The notes beneath the pieces were generated by a model. That model made no database searches. It saw nothing but the letters and a program-made list of their open reading frames with translations, and was not told the origin of the DNA. From the NCBI RefSeq assembly GCF_903772925.1, contig NZ_LR812090.1, positions 686,629-750,628 of the forward strand: a stretch of DNA of 64,000 nt, in the 5' to 3' direction. Both the position numbers and the translations under genes were made by a program. This document shows positions 1 through 7,894 of the stretch, piece after piece (position 1 is the stretch's first letter; every line of letters begins with the position of its first letter). This stretch comes from Alteromonas macleodii. Its GTDB lineage: Bacteria; Pseudomonadota; Gammaproteobacteria; Enterobacterales; Alteromonadaceae.

Positions 1-628
1 ATAGTATATTGCCTGGGTGGCAGTCGCCGTGAAGACGAATGCTTGATGTTGGCTTGTAAACTTTTTTAGTTGCCTCTATTACAGGCTCGAGTATGGCGAA
101 GAACGCCGTTTTTAAATGCTCAGGTAGCAGCGTACTTTGCAATAGAACCTGCTTGGGCTCATTCAGGTAGCTTTCAATATTAATTGAAGGGCGATGAGTA
201 AACCCTTTAGCTGAGGCAACGCGGTGGATACGACCAATGAAACGCCCCATCCATTCGAGCTGGTCAAGGTTGTCATTCTCGAATTGTCTGCCGCCTACTG
301 AAGGAAATAGCGCAAATCGATAGTCAGTTTCTGCCTCTGTGTGATGATGCAGCGTGTTACCGTTTAAAACGATAGGTGCAGCCAATGGAATTTCGTTATC
401 CATAAGTTCAGCGGCAAACTCGTGCTCTTCAAGAATTTGCGCGTCTGTCCATCGACCTGGGCGATAGAATTTTGCCACATAGCGCTGACCATCTTCAGCC
501 AAAAATTGATAAACGCGGTTTTCATAGCTGTTAAGCGCTAGTAGGCCGCTTTGAAGAAAAATGCCCTGGCTTTCCAGGGCATCTAATATGGTGTCTGGGC
601 TAAGCCCAGAGAAAGAAAAATCTGTCAT
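1..628 (-). CDS. srkA: Stress response kinase A (SrkA/YihE), partial
   Basis: This is the N-terminal 209 codons of a gene whose 3' end lies left of the window. I translated it by hand from the ATG at 628-626: it begins MTDFSFSGLSPDTILDALES and reaches the kinase-like motif HGDCHPGNIL at the window edge. That motif is the catalytic loop of the YihE/SrkA aminoglycoside-phosphotransferase-fold kinases, cytoplasmic Ser/Thr kinases linked to envelope and oxidative stress. The start codon overlaps the TGA stop of ccoG (ATGA), so the two are probably translationally coupled and co-transcribed. The C-terminal part with the DFD-like metal site is not in the window, so catalytic completeness cannot be judged. 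Confidence 0.85.
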   Translation of the reverse strand, partial: MTDFSFSGLSPDTILDALESQGIFLQSGLLALNSYENRVYQFLAEDGQRYVAKFYRPGRWTDAQILEEHEFAAELMDNEIPLAAPIVLNGNTLHHHTEAETDYRFALFPSVGGRQFENDNLDQLEWMGRFIGRIHRVASAKGFTHRPSINIESYLNEPKQVLLQSTLLPEHLKTAFFAILEPVIEATKKVYKPTSSIRLHGDCHPGNIL

Positions 629-2055
629 CGATAAAGGAATTTAGTTGGTTCATCAACAGTAACCGTTTCCCCATCAATTGTGGTGGTTACACTGATAAAA
701 ATATCGGTAACCGTATCTTCCAGATTATAAGCGTCCGTTGCAACTGAAATCGGTGTACTGTAAACCGCACCACCTTTAACTGTCACTTCTTGCTCGCCTA
801 TGTATTCATAGTCAGGAAGACCTTTTACAGCAATGGTATACTTTTGCTCTTGCTGGGTTTTGTTGAGCACTTTAATGGTATATACGTTTTCAATAAGCCC
901 TTCATTGGTCTCGCGGTACAATGAGTTTCTATCGCGGATGATGTCGACTTCGGTTGGACTGCGCATCCAAATATTGGCAAACAACAAACCCGTCATAACC
1001 AAAAGAACGACAAAGTAGCCAATTAGCTTAGGACGAAAAACGTGAGTCTTGCCGCCCGCGAGCTCTTCTTCTGAGGTAAAGCTTATCAAGCCTTTTGGAT
1101 AGCCCATTTTATCCATAACGCCGTTACAGGCATCAACACAGGCACCGCAGTTGATGCATTCGTATTGAAGGCCGTTGCGAATATCAATTCCAGTTGGGCA
1201 GACTTGAACACACAAATTACAGTCGATGCAGTCACCTAAGCCTTTTTCCTGTACCTGTTCGTGACTGAGCTTTCGAGGGCGTGGGCCGCGTTGTTCGCCA
1301 CGTTTTGCATCGTAAGATACGGTGAAAGTATCTTTGTCGAACATGGCAGATTGGAATCGTGCATAAGGACAAATGTGCGTGCACATAATTTCACGCATAT
1401 AGCCTGCATTTCCGTAAGTACAAACTGCAAAAAAGATAACCGAGAAACCCGCCCAGAAGCTGGTGTCAAATGTCACGAAGTCAACAAACAGGGCATCGAT
1501 GGGGGTGAAGTAGCCAACAAAGGTTAGCGCAGTTAATAGTGCTACCAAAACCCAAGCAGTATGCTTTGCCGTTTTACGCAAAAATTTGTCAGTATCCATT
1601 TTGCGCGCATCAAGGGCTATACGCTTGTTTCGTGGGCCTTCGAACTTTTCTTCAAACCAAGTGTATATATATACCCATGTAGTTTGTGGGCACATAAAGC
1701 CACACCACACTCTGCCAGCGAAGGTAGTGACAAAAAACAAAGCGAAAGCGGAAACAATAAATATATAAGCCAGTAAGGTAAGGTCTTGAGGCCACAAAGT
1801 AAGAGAGAAAATAGTAAAACGTTGTTCGCCAATATCAAGTAATACTGCCTGATGGCCGTTGTACTGAATCCACGGAATAATGGCAAAAAGAGCTAAAAAG
1901 AAAAGACCAAAGAAACGCCTAAACGTTTCCAAAGGGCCCTTTACGGCGCGCACATAAATACGGCTACGGGAATCGTGTCGTTTACCCTCTGTGGCTCCTT
2001 TGGGCTTATGTACTTTTACCGGTGTAACGTTTTTGACCGGTATTTGTTCATTCAT
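625..2055 (-). CDS. ccoG: Cytochrome c oxidase accessory protein CcoG (RdxA/FixG)
   Basis: A 476-residue inner-membrane iron-sulfur protein of the CcoG/FixG/RdxA family, which assists maturation of cbb3 oxidase by handling copper and electrons. There are several hydrophobic segments between about residues 45 and 230, a CxxxC-type pair (CGFMCPQ), and two 4Fe-4S binding sets (CIDCNLCVQVCP and CINCGACVDAC) near residues 275-310. A C-terminal periplasmic Ig-like domain follows another membrane segment near residue 345. The start is supported by AAGG seven bases upstream. The gene overlaps srkA by 4 bases. No ccoNOPQ genes are present in the window, so the oxidase must be encoded elsewhere. An FNR-like site sits 64 bp upstream, consistent with low-oxygen induction. 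Confidence 0.95.
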   Translation of the reverse strand: MNEQIPVKNVTPVKVHKPKGATEGKRHDSRSRIYVRAVKGPLETFRRFFGLFFLALFAIIPWIQYNGHQAVLLDIGEQRFTIFSLTLWPQDLTLLAYIFIVSAFALFFVTTFAGRVWCGFMCPQTTWVYIYTWFEEKFEGPRNKRIALDARKMDTDKFLRKTAKHTAWVLVALLTALTFVGYFTPIDALFVDFVTFDTSFWAGFSVIFFAVCTYGNAGYMREIMCTHICPYARFQSAMFDKDTFTVSYDAKRGEQRGPRPRKLSHEQVQEKGLGDCIDCNLCVQVCPTGIDIRNGLQYECINCGACVDACNGVMDKMGYPKGLISFTSEEELAGGKTHVFRPKLIGYFVVLLVMTGLLFANIWMRSPTEVDIIRDRNSLYRETNEGLIENVYTIKVLNKTQQEQKYTIAVKGLPDYEYIGEQEVTVKGGAVYSTPISVATDAYNLEDTVTDIFISVTTTIDGETVTVDEPTKFLYR

Positions 2056-2536
2056 AGCTTAACCTTATGTGACGTAACAAACTGCCTGTGCAGTATAACT
2101 GCGTTCAACACGTCATATTTAATATAGATCAATAATGCGGCGTATGGTCTACCTTTTTAAACTTTCAGTCAATACTGAAAGTTCAGAAAGTAACATGGGT
2201 AGGTAGTTATTTTTCTTTGGCTTTAAGACATTTTGTAAATTTCTGCATACAGCGACATAGCTAACGGGCAGAAAATTGAGTAAATGGTAGGCCCGAAAAA
2301 TTGTTGGTTGAAAAAGTATACAAGTTATACCTTAGTATAAACTATTGTGTTTACAGCAAGTTAGATAACACACTACCATGAAGCGCAATTATATGGCCAA
2401 TAAGTATCCAAATCATGTACAGTGAACCTTGTTGTAATACAAATTAGTAAAGCATTTATTAGGTACATTGTTGGTGAAAGGTGCACAAAGTAGGCGCCAC
2501 TCGTTGTAAACCCCTATCAAAGTTAGCTGAGAAGTT
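2056..2536. other. Intergenic region between ccoG and a small membrane gene
   Basis: This divergent 481-bp region holds the ccoG upstream sequence and FNR-like site (2119-2132). Near 2163-2182 there is a short inverted pair (ctttcag...ctgaaag) with unknown role. I see no further gene or RNA. Confidence 0.4.
2119..2132 (-). promoter_or_regulatory. FNR-like binding site upstream of ccoG
   Basis: The sequence ttaatatagatcaa matches the FNR/Anr consensus TTGAT-N4-ATCAA at 9 of 10 positions. It lies 64 bp before the ccoG start, a plausible activator position. Control of cbb3 assembly genes by FNR-type regulators is established in other bacteria; here it is inferred from the site alone. Confidence 0.55.
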
Positions 2537-2902
2537 ATGTTACGGTTCTTTATTATCGCTGCGGAAATTATTGTTTTGGTAATAGTGCTGCGCTCTCCTT
2601 TTGTTCAGTATCTATTTGAAGATATCCAAAACTCTGTTTCTGACTGGCTGGTGACCATTGCTACGCTTCCAGAGCGAAAAGAATTACGTAGTTTGCAAGA
2701 TAAAATAAATATTGAATTAAGCCCTTTAAAACCTTATCAGCAAAGTTACGTCAAACAAATTACTGCCGATGCTGCGAGCGTAAAACGCTTCCATCACATT
2801 TATTGTGAAAACGACGATATAAACCCTAACTTTACGGGAACTAAACGCGCAAAACTGTGCCTAATTGTTAAGCAGTCTCCGGTTATGCAAGTTTCAAAGT
2901 GA
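2537..2902 (+). CDS. Hypothetical protein with N-terminal membrane anchor
   Basis: A 121-residue protein that I do not recognise. Residues 2-25 form one strongly hydrophobic segment (MLRFFIIAAEIIVLVIVLRS) that would act as an uncleaved signal anchor. The rest is hydrophilic with a basic C-terminus and two cysteines (YCEND, KLCLI). The predicted topology is a single-pass inner-membrane protein with a periplasmic tail. Only a weak GAGAAG stretch precedes the start. It is followed 112 bp later by a DUF3016 gene on the same strand, but the spacing suggests separate transcription. Confidence 0.6.
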   Translation: MLRFFIIAAEIIVLVIVLRSPFVQYLFEDIQNSVSDWLVTIATLPERKELRSLQDKINIELSPLKPYQQSYVKQITADAASVKRFHHIYCENDDINPNFTGTKRAKLCLIVKQSPVMQVSK

Positions 2903-3014
2903 CATTAGCGTTTTACGTAAGAAAAAGTTGAACCTAAAACTTTTCTAATGTTTTTTTGATTAATAACTTTCCCAACGCTTGCTAACTTAAGGTTAAACGA
3001 CTGAATTTAGGAGC

Positions 3015-3566
3015 ATGAAAGTGAATAAACTACGAACTTTTTCTTGTTTAAGTTGCGCCGCAGCCGTAGGGGCTCTTGTTGTTTTTGCGCCAACTCAAGC
3101 CGCTGAGGTAGAGATAACATGGGAAGAGCCAGAGTCTTACAGTGACGTCAGGCCAGCCAATGAATCTCGTAAACGCTTTCGTGAGCGAACCTTAAAAGAC
3201 TTGGAAGAGCACATTACGGAATTAGCAAGCGACTTACCCGAATCACAGGTTCTATCGATGACAGTGACAAACGTTGATTTGGCCGGTCAAGTTTGGCCTA
3301 GCCAGTTTGTAGGTTTTGGCAGCGGGGCTGGCAGCGATGTGCGAATAATCAAACGCATTGATATTCCAAGAATGACGTTTAGTTACTCGCTATCTAATTC
3401 TGATGGTCAGGTCATTTTAAGCGGTGAAGATGTGAAGCTTAAAGACATGGACTTTATGGAATCGAATATTCGTCACAACCGCACTGAGTCATTGTCGTAC
3501 GAGAAGGCCATGCTTAACGACTGGTTTGCTGATACGTTCTCCACGCAAGTTGCGGCAAACGATTAA
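3015..3566 (+). CDS. DUF3016 family periplasmic protein
   Basis: A 183-residue protein with a cleavable-looking signal peptide (about residues 1-29, ending PTQAAE). The mature part contains the pattern typical of DUF3016 proteins: VEITWEEPESYSDVRPANES, a helical region, then MTVTNVDLAGQVWP and DVRIIKRIDIPRMTFSY. The function of this family is unknown. AGGAG lies upstream of the ATG. The IS3-family element is inserted directly downstream, between this gene and a bidirectional terminator at 4884-4912. The original gene therefore no longer has its terminator adjacent. Confidence 0.8.
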   Translation: MKVNKLRTFSCLSCAAAVGALVVFAPTQAAEVEITWEEPESYSDVRPANESRKRFRERTLKDLEEHITELASDLPESQVLSMTVTNVDLAGQVWPSQFVGFGSGAGSDVRIIKRIDIPRMTFSYSLSNSDGQVILSGEDVKLKDMDFMESNIRHNRTESLSYEKAMLNDWFADTFSTQVAAND

Positions 3567-3583
3567 AACATTCCATTAAAAAG

Positions 3584-3611
3584 TGACTAGTCCTGAAATA
3601 GGTTGACACTT
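3584..3611. repeat. Terminal inverted repeat of the IS (orfB side)
   Basis: It begins TGACTAGTCCTGAAATAGG and continues with GTTGACACTT. It pairs with the opposite end at 4848-4875, with 21 of 28 positions identical. The flanking AAG at 3581-3583 is the target duplication. Confidence 0.8.
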
Positions 3612-3618
3612 ATTTCGG

Positions 3619-4437
3619 TTAAAACGCCCGATGTATTTCATCGGGCGTTTTGTATTTAAGGGCCAGATGTGGCCGCCTACCATTATAGATTGCTACTGAC
3701 TCTGCAACCATTTTTCTCGCTTCTTCTAAATCTCTTGGCTTATGGAGTAAGTATTCATTTTTAAGGATACCGTTTATCCGTTCTGCAAGGGCGTTTTGAT
3801 AGCAGTCGTAGCCATCTGTCATTGAGCACTGTACATCATGTTTTCTATGGAGTTTTTGATACTCTTCTGAGCAATACTGTATACCTCTGTCAGAATGATG
3901 TACGAGCTTTTCGTTCGTACTTTTTTGTTTAAGCGCTTGAGTAAATGCTTGCTTTACTGACTGCGTTCGCATGTTATCGTCAACCTGATAGCCCACAATC
4001 TTCCTTGAGTAAGCATCTGTAATGAGACTCACATAACTCTCTCCACTTCGCGTCGGTAAGTACGTGATATCCGCTACCCATAGCTGATTGGGTTTATCGG
4101 CTTTTAACCCCGCTTTAATGAGGTTGGGATGACAGCGGAACCGATGATGACTATTCGTTGTTTTGTGATAGGCACGCTTTGTCGGGACCAGTAGACGCCT
4201 TTCTCTTAGTAAATTAAAGAGATGATCCCTACCAATATCTATTTTTACGAGCGCAAGAAGATACTGTAGTTTCCTAGTACCGATACGAGGCTGAATCATT
4301 CGCTCCTGACGTACGAATTGAATGACCCTAGCCTCATGCGCTTCGCGCTTGAGTGAGCGAGCGCAGTGTTGGTAGTAAGCCTGACGAGAAATCTTCAGAT
4401 AACGACAAGCTTTGGCTACGGAAACCCCGTCTATCAC
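3619..4437 (-). CDS. IS3-family transposase OrfB (DDE integrase domain)
   Basis: A 272-residue integrase-like catalytic subunit. An HTH-like N-terminus (VSVAKACRYLKISRQAYYQ) is followed by the rve core with the DDE triad: D in WVADITY, D in HHSDRGIQY and E in NALAERINGILKNEY. The apparent GTG start overlaps the orfA stop (GTGA). In this family the active transposase is normally the OrfAB fusion made by -1 frameshifting, and reading through the slippery site at 4464-4470 does give a continuous fusion (VIQEKVIDGVSVAKAC). The protein is full length with no internal stop. Confidence 0.93.
   Translation of the reverse strand: MIDGVSVAKACRYLKISRQAYYQHCARSLKREAHEARVIQFVRQERMIQPRIGTRKLQYLLALVKIDIGRDHLFNLLRERRLLVPTKRAYHKTTNSHHRFRCHPNLIKAGLKADKPNQLWVADITYLPTRSGESYVSLITDAYSRKIVGYQVDDNMRTQSVKQAFTQALKQKSTNEKLVHHSDRGIQYCSEEYQKLHRKHDVQCSMTDGYDCYQNALAERINGILKNEYLLHKPRDLEEARKMVAESVAIYNGRRPHLALKYKTPDEIHRAF
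3621..3651. terminator. Perfect 13-bp hairpin at the orfB 3' end
   Basis: aaaacgcccgatg - tattt - catcgggcgtttt forms a perfect stem overlapping the last codons of orfB. With A and T runs on the two arms it could stop transcription in either direction at the IS edge. Confidence 0.55.
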
Positions 4438-4823
4438 TTTTTCCTGGATGACTTTCTTTTGCGCTTTTTTACAACGCTTACTCCATAATCAGTTTCAAGA
4501 ACATTCACGACGGCTTCAAAGAAATCAGCTTTCATTTTCGTATCAGCAAGCTCTTTCTCCAGAGCTTTAATACGCTGTTCTGGAGTGAGCTCTATTTTGG
4601 ACTTATCCACGCAGTTACCTCGTTTAAGAAGCTTAGGTGTACCATCCGTCCAATTTAGACGACCATGCTTACGAAGCCAAACTAAAACCGTTGAACACCC
4701 CTGAATTCCGTAGTGGTCTTGTGCTTGTTTATATGTGAATTCGCCTTTTTCAACTTGGTCTACAACGGCCAGTTTAAAAGCGAGGGAATAATCGCGTTGC
4801 GTTCTTTTGCTATTTGATTTCAT
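4434..4823 (-). CDS. IS3-family transposase OrfA (helix-turn-helix)
   Basis: A 129-residue DNA-binding protein of the element. The N-terminal HTH (RDYSLAFKLAVVDQVEKGEF...HYGIQGCSTVLVWLRKHG) would bind the inverted repeats. A coiled-coil segment (LTPEQRIKALEKELADTKMKADFFEAVVNVL) serves as the dimerisation zipper typical of OrfA. I start at MKSNSKRTQ because GGAG lies seven bases upstream; the longer reading runs into the terminal repeat. The end holds the slippery heptamer for fusion to OrfB. Confidence 0.9.
   Translation of the reverse strand: MKSNSKRTQRDYSLAFKLAVVDQVEKGEFTYKQAQDHYGIQGCSTVLVWLRKHGRLNWTDGTPKLLKRGNCVDKSKIELTPEQRIKALEKELADTKMKADFFEAVVNVLETDYGVSVVKKRKRKSSRKK
4464..4470 (-). other. 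Programmed -1 frameshift heptamer A-AAA-AAG
   Basis: On the coding strand the sequence GTA AAA AAG CGC contains A AAA AAG in the orfA frame. Slipping back one base enters the orfB frame without meeting a stop. This is the standard IS3-family mechanism for making OrfAB. Confidence 0.75.
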
Positions 4824-4847
4824 TACACTCTCCAAATTAAGTTTGAA

Positions 4848-4875
4848 AAGTGTCAACGTTATTTAGGATGGGTCA
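4848..4875. repeat. Terminal inverted repeat of the IS (orfA side)
   Basis: Read inward it begins TGACCCATCCTAAATAAC and continues GTTGACACTT, matching the other end. The flanking AAG at 4876-4878 duplicates 3581-3583. Confidence 0.8.
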
Positions 4876-4883
4876 AAGGCAAT

Positions 4884-4912
4884 AAAAAAGGTCACGTGTG
4901 GTGACCTTTTTT
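4884..4912. terminator. Bidirectional intrinsic terminator
   Basis: aaaaaaggtcac - gtgtg - gtgacctttttt has a 12-bp stem with U tracts on both strands. It serves the acyl-CoA dehydrogenase gene on the minus strand. Before the IS insertion it probably also served the DUF3016 gene. Confidence 0.85.
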
Positions 4913-4956
4913 GTGTTCTTAGCCCAACTTTATTGGGCTAACAAAGCGTATGTTGC

Positions 4957-6717
4957 TTACAGGTAATCAAACTCATTACCCGAAATAGCGAGTGTGCTTT
5001 CTGGGCCAGCTTTGTAAGCGGCTTTATGCGCGTCACGGCGTACTAAAATGCGTTCCATATAGAAGTCACGAGTCTTCATCTTAGAAGCAGCAAGTACCGC
5101 ATTGCCCGAGATTTGGGCTTTGTCTGCCATGCTGTACCACAGTACACCAATAAGTGAGTAAGCACTGTAAGCGAGATAGTCGCAAGCGGCGGAAGCTGCG
5201 GTTGTCGCATCCATCCCTAAACAGTCTGCTGAAGATGCGCGCCAGTCATCAAGAATACCTTGTGCTAGGCCTTTCGCTTCACTGTCTTGAATGTCGCTAA
5301 CTAATGCACTAAACGCTTTATAAGTAGCTTCCATCATTTGTCCGCCATCGCGGGTAAGCTTACGACCGATAAGGTCTAGTGCCTGTATACCGTTTGTTCC
5401 TTCGTACAGCATTGCAATGCGCACATCGCGCATAAGTTGCTCCATACCCCACTCACGAATAAAACCGTGACCACCGAAAACCTGAACACCCAAGCTGGTG
5501 GTTTCAAGGCCCATATCGGTCATAAAAGCTTTACAGATAGGGGTTAAAAACTGAAGTATTTTGTCGGCATCTTCTTTTTCTTGGCCCTCACCAAGCTTTT
5601 CTACATCCATAAATTTAGCGTAGAAAAGTGAAAGTGCACGGCATCCTTCAATCAATGATTTCTGCGTAAGTAACATACGCGCTACGTCAGGTTGAAATAC
5701 GATTGGGTCTGCTTTGCCGTCTGGGTTTTGGATACCCTGAGGTGCGCGAGACTGCACACGTTCACGGGCGTAGGTTAGCGCGCCTTGGTACGATGCTTCT
5801 GCCGCACCTAAGCCCTGAAGACCTACCTGGAAGCGGGCGTCGTTCATCATAGTGAACATGCATGCAAGGCCTTGGTTTTCTTCACCGACAAGGTAACCTG
5901 TTGCGCCGTCGAAGTTCATCACACAGGTTGGGCTGGCCTTGATCCCCATTTTGTGTTCAATGCTTCCTACAGAAAGGCTGTTTGCCTCGCCAGGCTCATT
6001 GCTAGCATCTGGAAGGAACTTAGGTACTAAGAACAGACTTATGCCCTTAACACCTTTTGGTGCGTCAGGTAGTCGAGCAAGAACAAGGTGAATAACGTTC
6101 GAACTCCAGTCGTGATCACCGGCAGTGATGAAGATTTTATTACCCGTTACTTTATAGCTGCCGTCGCCTTGTGGCTCAGCTTTGGTGCTAAGCAAGCTCA
6201 AATCTGTTCCCGCGTGAGGTTCGGTCAGGTTCATGGTACCTGTCCACTCACCGCTGATTAGCTTAGCAAGATAAATATCCTTTAATTCTTTACTGGCGTG
6301 TTTGGTAACCGCAAGTGTGGCGCTCTCTGTAAGCATTGTAGTTAAGCGCCAGCTTAAATTCGCTGCGTTTAACATTTCGTGAACCGGCACAGCCATGGTG
6401 TATGGCAAGTCTTGCCCGTCGTACTCGGCAGTGCCTAACATGGCATTCCAACCGTTCGCAACGTATTCTTGATAAGCATCTGCAAAGCCTTTAGGCGTGG
6501 TAATTTTACCGTCTTCAAGCTTACAGCCTTCTTCATCACCTTCACGATTGAGTGGGGCAACGACATCTAGAGCAAACTTTGCGCCTTGCGCAATAATTTC
6601 ATTGGCCAGTTCGCTATCAAAGTCGCTGATACCGAGCTTTTCGTAGTGAGCATCAAGTCCAAGCCAGTCTTTTAATAAGAACTGAAAATCAGTTGTAGGG
6701 GCGTGGTACAGAGGCAT
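4957..6717 (-). CDS. Acyl-CoA dehydrogenase, long form with extended C-terminal domain
   Basis: A 586-residue FAD enzyme that introduces the alpha-beta double bond into acyl-CoA thioesters in beta-oxidation. Visible regions are the N-terminal helical domain, the middle domain signature (TMNLTEPHAGTDLS, KVTGNKIFITAGDHD), the C-terminal domain with the FAD/substrate motifs (QVFGGHGFIREWGMEQLMRDVRIAMLYEGTNGIQALDLIGRKL, catalytic Glu near residue 438) and an extra C-terminal helical domain characteristic of the roughly 600-residue subgroup. I start at MPLYHAPTTD because AAGGAGT is 6 bases upstream; the ATG six codons earlier lacks such a site. The acyl chain specificity cannot be read from sequence. 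The fatty-acyl-CoA ligase at 58.3 kb could supply substrate, but the genes are not linked. Confidence 0.93.
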   Translation of the reverse strand: MPLYHAPTTDFQFLLKDWLGLDAHYEKLGISDFDSELANEIIAQGAKFALDVVAPLNREGDEEGCKLEDGKITTPKGFADAYQEYVANGWNAMLGTAEYDGQDLPYTMAVPVHEMLNAANLSWRLTTMLTESATLAVTKHASKELKDIYLAKLISGEWTGTMNLTEPHAGTDLSLLSTKAEPQGDGSYKVTGNKIFITAGDHDWSSNVIHLVLARLPDAPKGVKGISLFLVPKFLPDASNEPGEANSLSVGSIEHKMGIKASPTCVMNFDGATGYLVGEENQGLACMFTMMNDARFQVGLQGLGAAEASYQGALTYARERVQSRAPQGIQNPDGKADPIVFQPDVARMLLTQKSLIEGCRALSLFYAKFMDVEKLGEGQEKEDADKILQFLTPICKAFMTDMGLETTSLGVQVFGGHGFIREWGMEQLMRDVRIAMLYEGTNGIQALDLIGRKLTRDGGQMMEATYKAFSALVSDIQDSEAKGLAQGILDDWRASSADCLGMDATTAASAACDYLAYSAYSLIGVLWYSMADKAQISGNAVLAASKMKTRDFYMERILVRRDAHKAAYKAGPESTLAISGNEFDYL

Positions 6718-6993
6718 GGATGACTCCTTTTTCAAACAAGTGTTTTAATTTTGCCTATTATAGTCACAAAAAGCGTAGTCCGAATAGTCCGTTAAAGGAA
6801 AGTTAATAATAAATTTGGATGATGTGGCAATGAAAGCATCCCATGAAAATGCTAGTGATGATGCCTTGAGCGTCACTGCTGATATAGAATGGCGAACACA
6901 AATGCTAAGCTCGCTTGCAATTCACATTCTCACTGGCATGCTTAGCCTACATTGAAGTAACACATACGCACCAGCAACACGGTACATAAAGAC

Positions 6994-7785
6994 ATGAATT
7001 CAGATAGCGCGAAGAAAAACCTTGAACATAGTAGTAATGAAGCGCGGGCCCCGGTTTGTATAGTCACAGGTGGAAGCTTGGGTATCGGTTTCGCGGTATG
7101 CAAGTTGTTTAGCGAAAATGGCTATCAAGTGGTTAACTTAGATATAAGAAACTTTGAGCAAGCTGTGACTAACGCTATTTGGAAGCCTTGTGATGTAAGC
7201 GTGGTAAGTAACATTAAGACTGCAATCGATGAAGTTATGACGGCTTATCAACGCATAGACGCGTTAGTGTGTAATGCTGGTATCCACGTGTCTGCAACTA
7301 TTGAGGATACCGACGAAGCCTTGCTTGATAAGGTGCTTAGTCTTAACGTTAAAGGCGCCTATGGCGCAATTAAATCATGCTTGCCTACGATGAAAAAGCA
7401 GGGGAGTGGAGCTATTGTGGTGATGGGATCTGATCAGTCTTTTGTAGGAAAGCGAAACTCCTTTGCCTACGGGGTAAGTAAAGGTGCGCTGGCGTCTATC
7501 GCAAAAACCACGGCACTTGATTATGCCCCATATAACATTCGCGTTAACGCGGTATGCCCAGGCACCATTGAAACCCCTTTATTTCATAACGCGATTGACA
7601 ATTACGTTGCTCGCTCAGGCGCAATTAAAAGCGATGTGGTAGCCGAAGAAGCTGCAGCCCAGCCTATTGGGCGATTAGGTCAGCCAGAGGATGTAGCGGA
7701 ACTGACCTATTTTTTATGTAGCGATAAGGCGTCTTTCATCACGGGAAGTTTGTATGCTGTGGATGGGGGCTATACGGCTCAATAA
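6994..7785 (+). CDS. SDR-family NAD(P)-dependent oxidoreductase
   Basis: A 263-residue classical short-chain dehydrogenase. Residues 21-30 hold the nucleotide motif TGGSLGIGFAV. NAG is present (LVCNAGIH), then the catalytic Ser (VVMGSDQSF) and YxxxK (FAYGVSKGAL), and a PG motif (VCPGTIETPL). The C-terminus (FITGSLYAVDGGYTAQ) is typical of sugar and polyol dehydrogenases. An acidic residue at the end of the second strand (NLDIRN) suggests NAD preference. It is followed 109 bp later by a COG3618-type hydrolase. Together with the convergent dehydratase and aldolase this suggests oxidation of a sugar to a lactone or of a ketodeoxy acid. The substrate is unknown. The start lacks a strong ribosome site. 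Confidence 0.85.
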   Translation: MNSDSAKKNLEHSSNEARAPVCIVTGGSLGIGFAVCKLFSENGYQVVNLDIRNFEQAVTNAIWKPCDVSVVSNIKTAIDEVMTAYQRIDALVCNAGIHVSATIEDTDEALLDKVLSLNVKGAYGAIKSCLPTMKKQGSGAIVVMGSDQSFVGKRNSFAYGVSKGALASIAKTTALDYAPYNIRVNAVCPGTIETPLFHNAIDNYVARSGAIKSDVVAEEAAAQPIGRLGQPEDVAELTYFLCSDKASFITGSLYAVDGGYTAQ

Positions 7786-7894
7786 GAGGCACAGAAAGCG
7801 CTGCTCAATAGTGAGAGCGAAATAGCGCTACAGCAAATAAGCGATGTAAAAAACGCTACACGCAGTGCACAAATTCAGGGTTAAAGAATAAAAA

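Larger units (their letters stand above)
3584..4875 (-). mobile_element. Complete IS3-family insertion sequence, 1292 bp
   Basis: The element has two ORFs (orfA, orfB), imperfect terminal inverted repeats starting TGAC at both ends (28 bp, 21 identical by my count), and a 3-bp direct repeat AAG on both sides (3581-3583 and 4876-4878). Both ORFs are intact, and a canonical A-AAA-AAG slippery heptamer lies in the overlap. It therefore looks recent and possibly active. TGxx...xxCA ends, a -1 frameshift and a 3-bp target duplication are established traits of IS3-family elements; I cannot name the exact IS. Confidence 0.9.
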
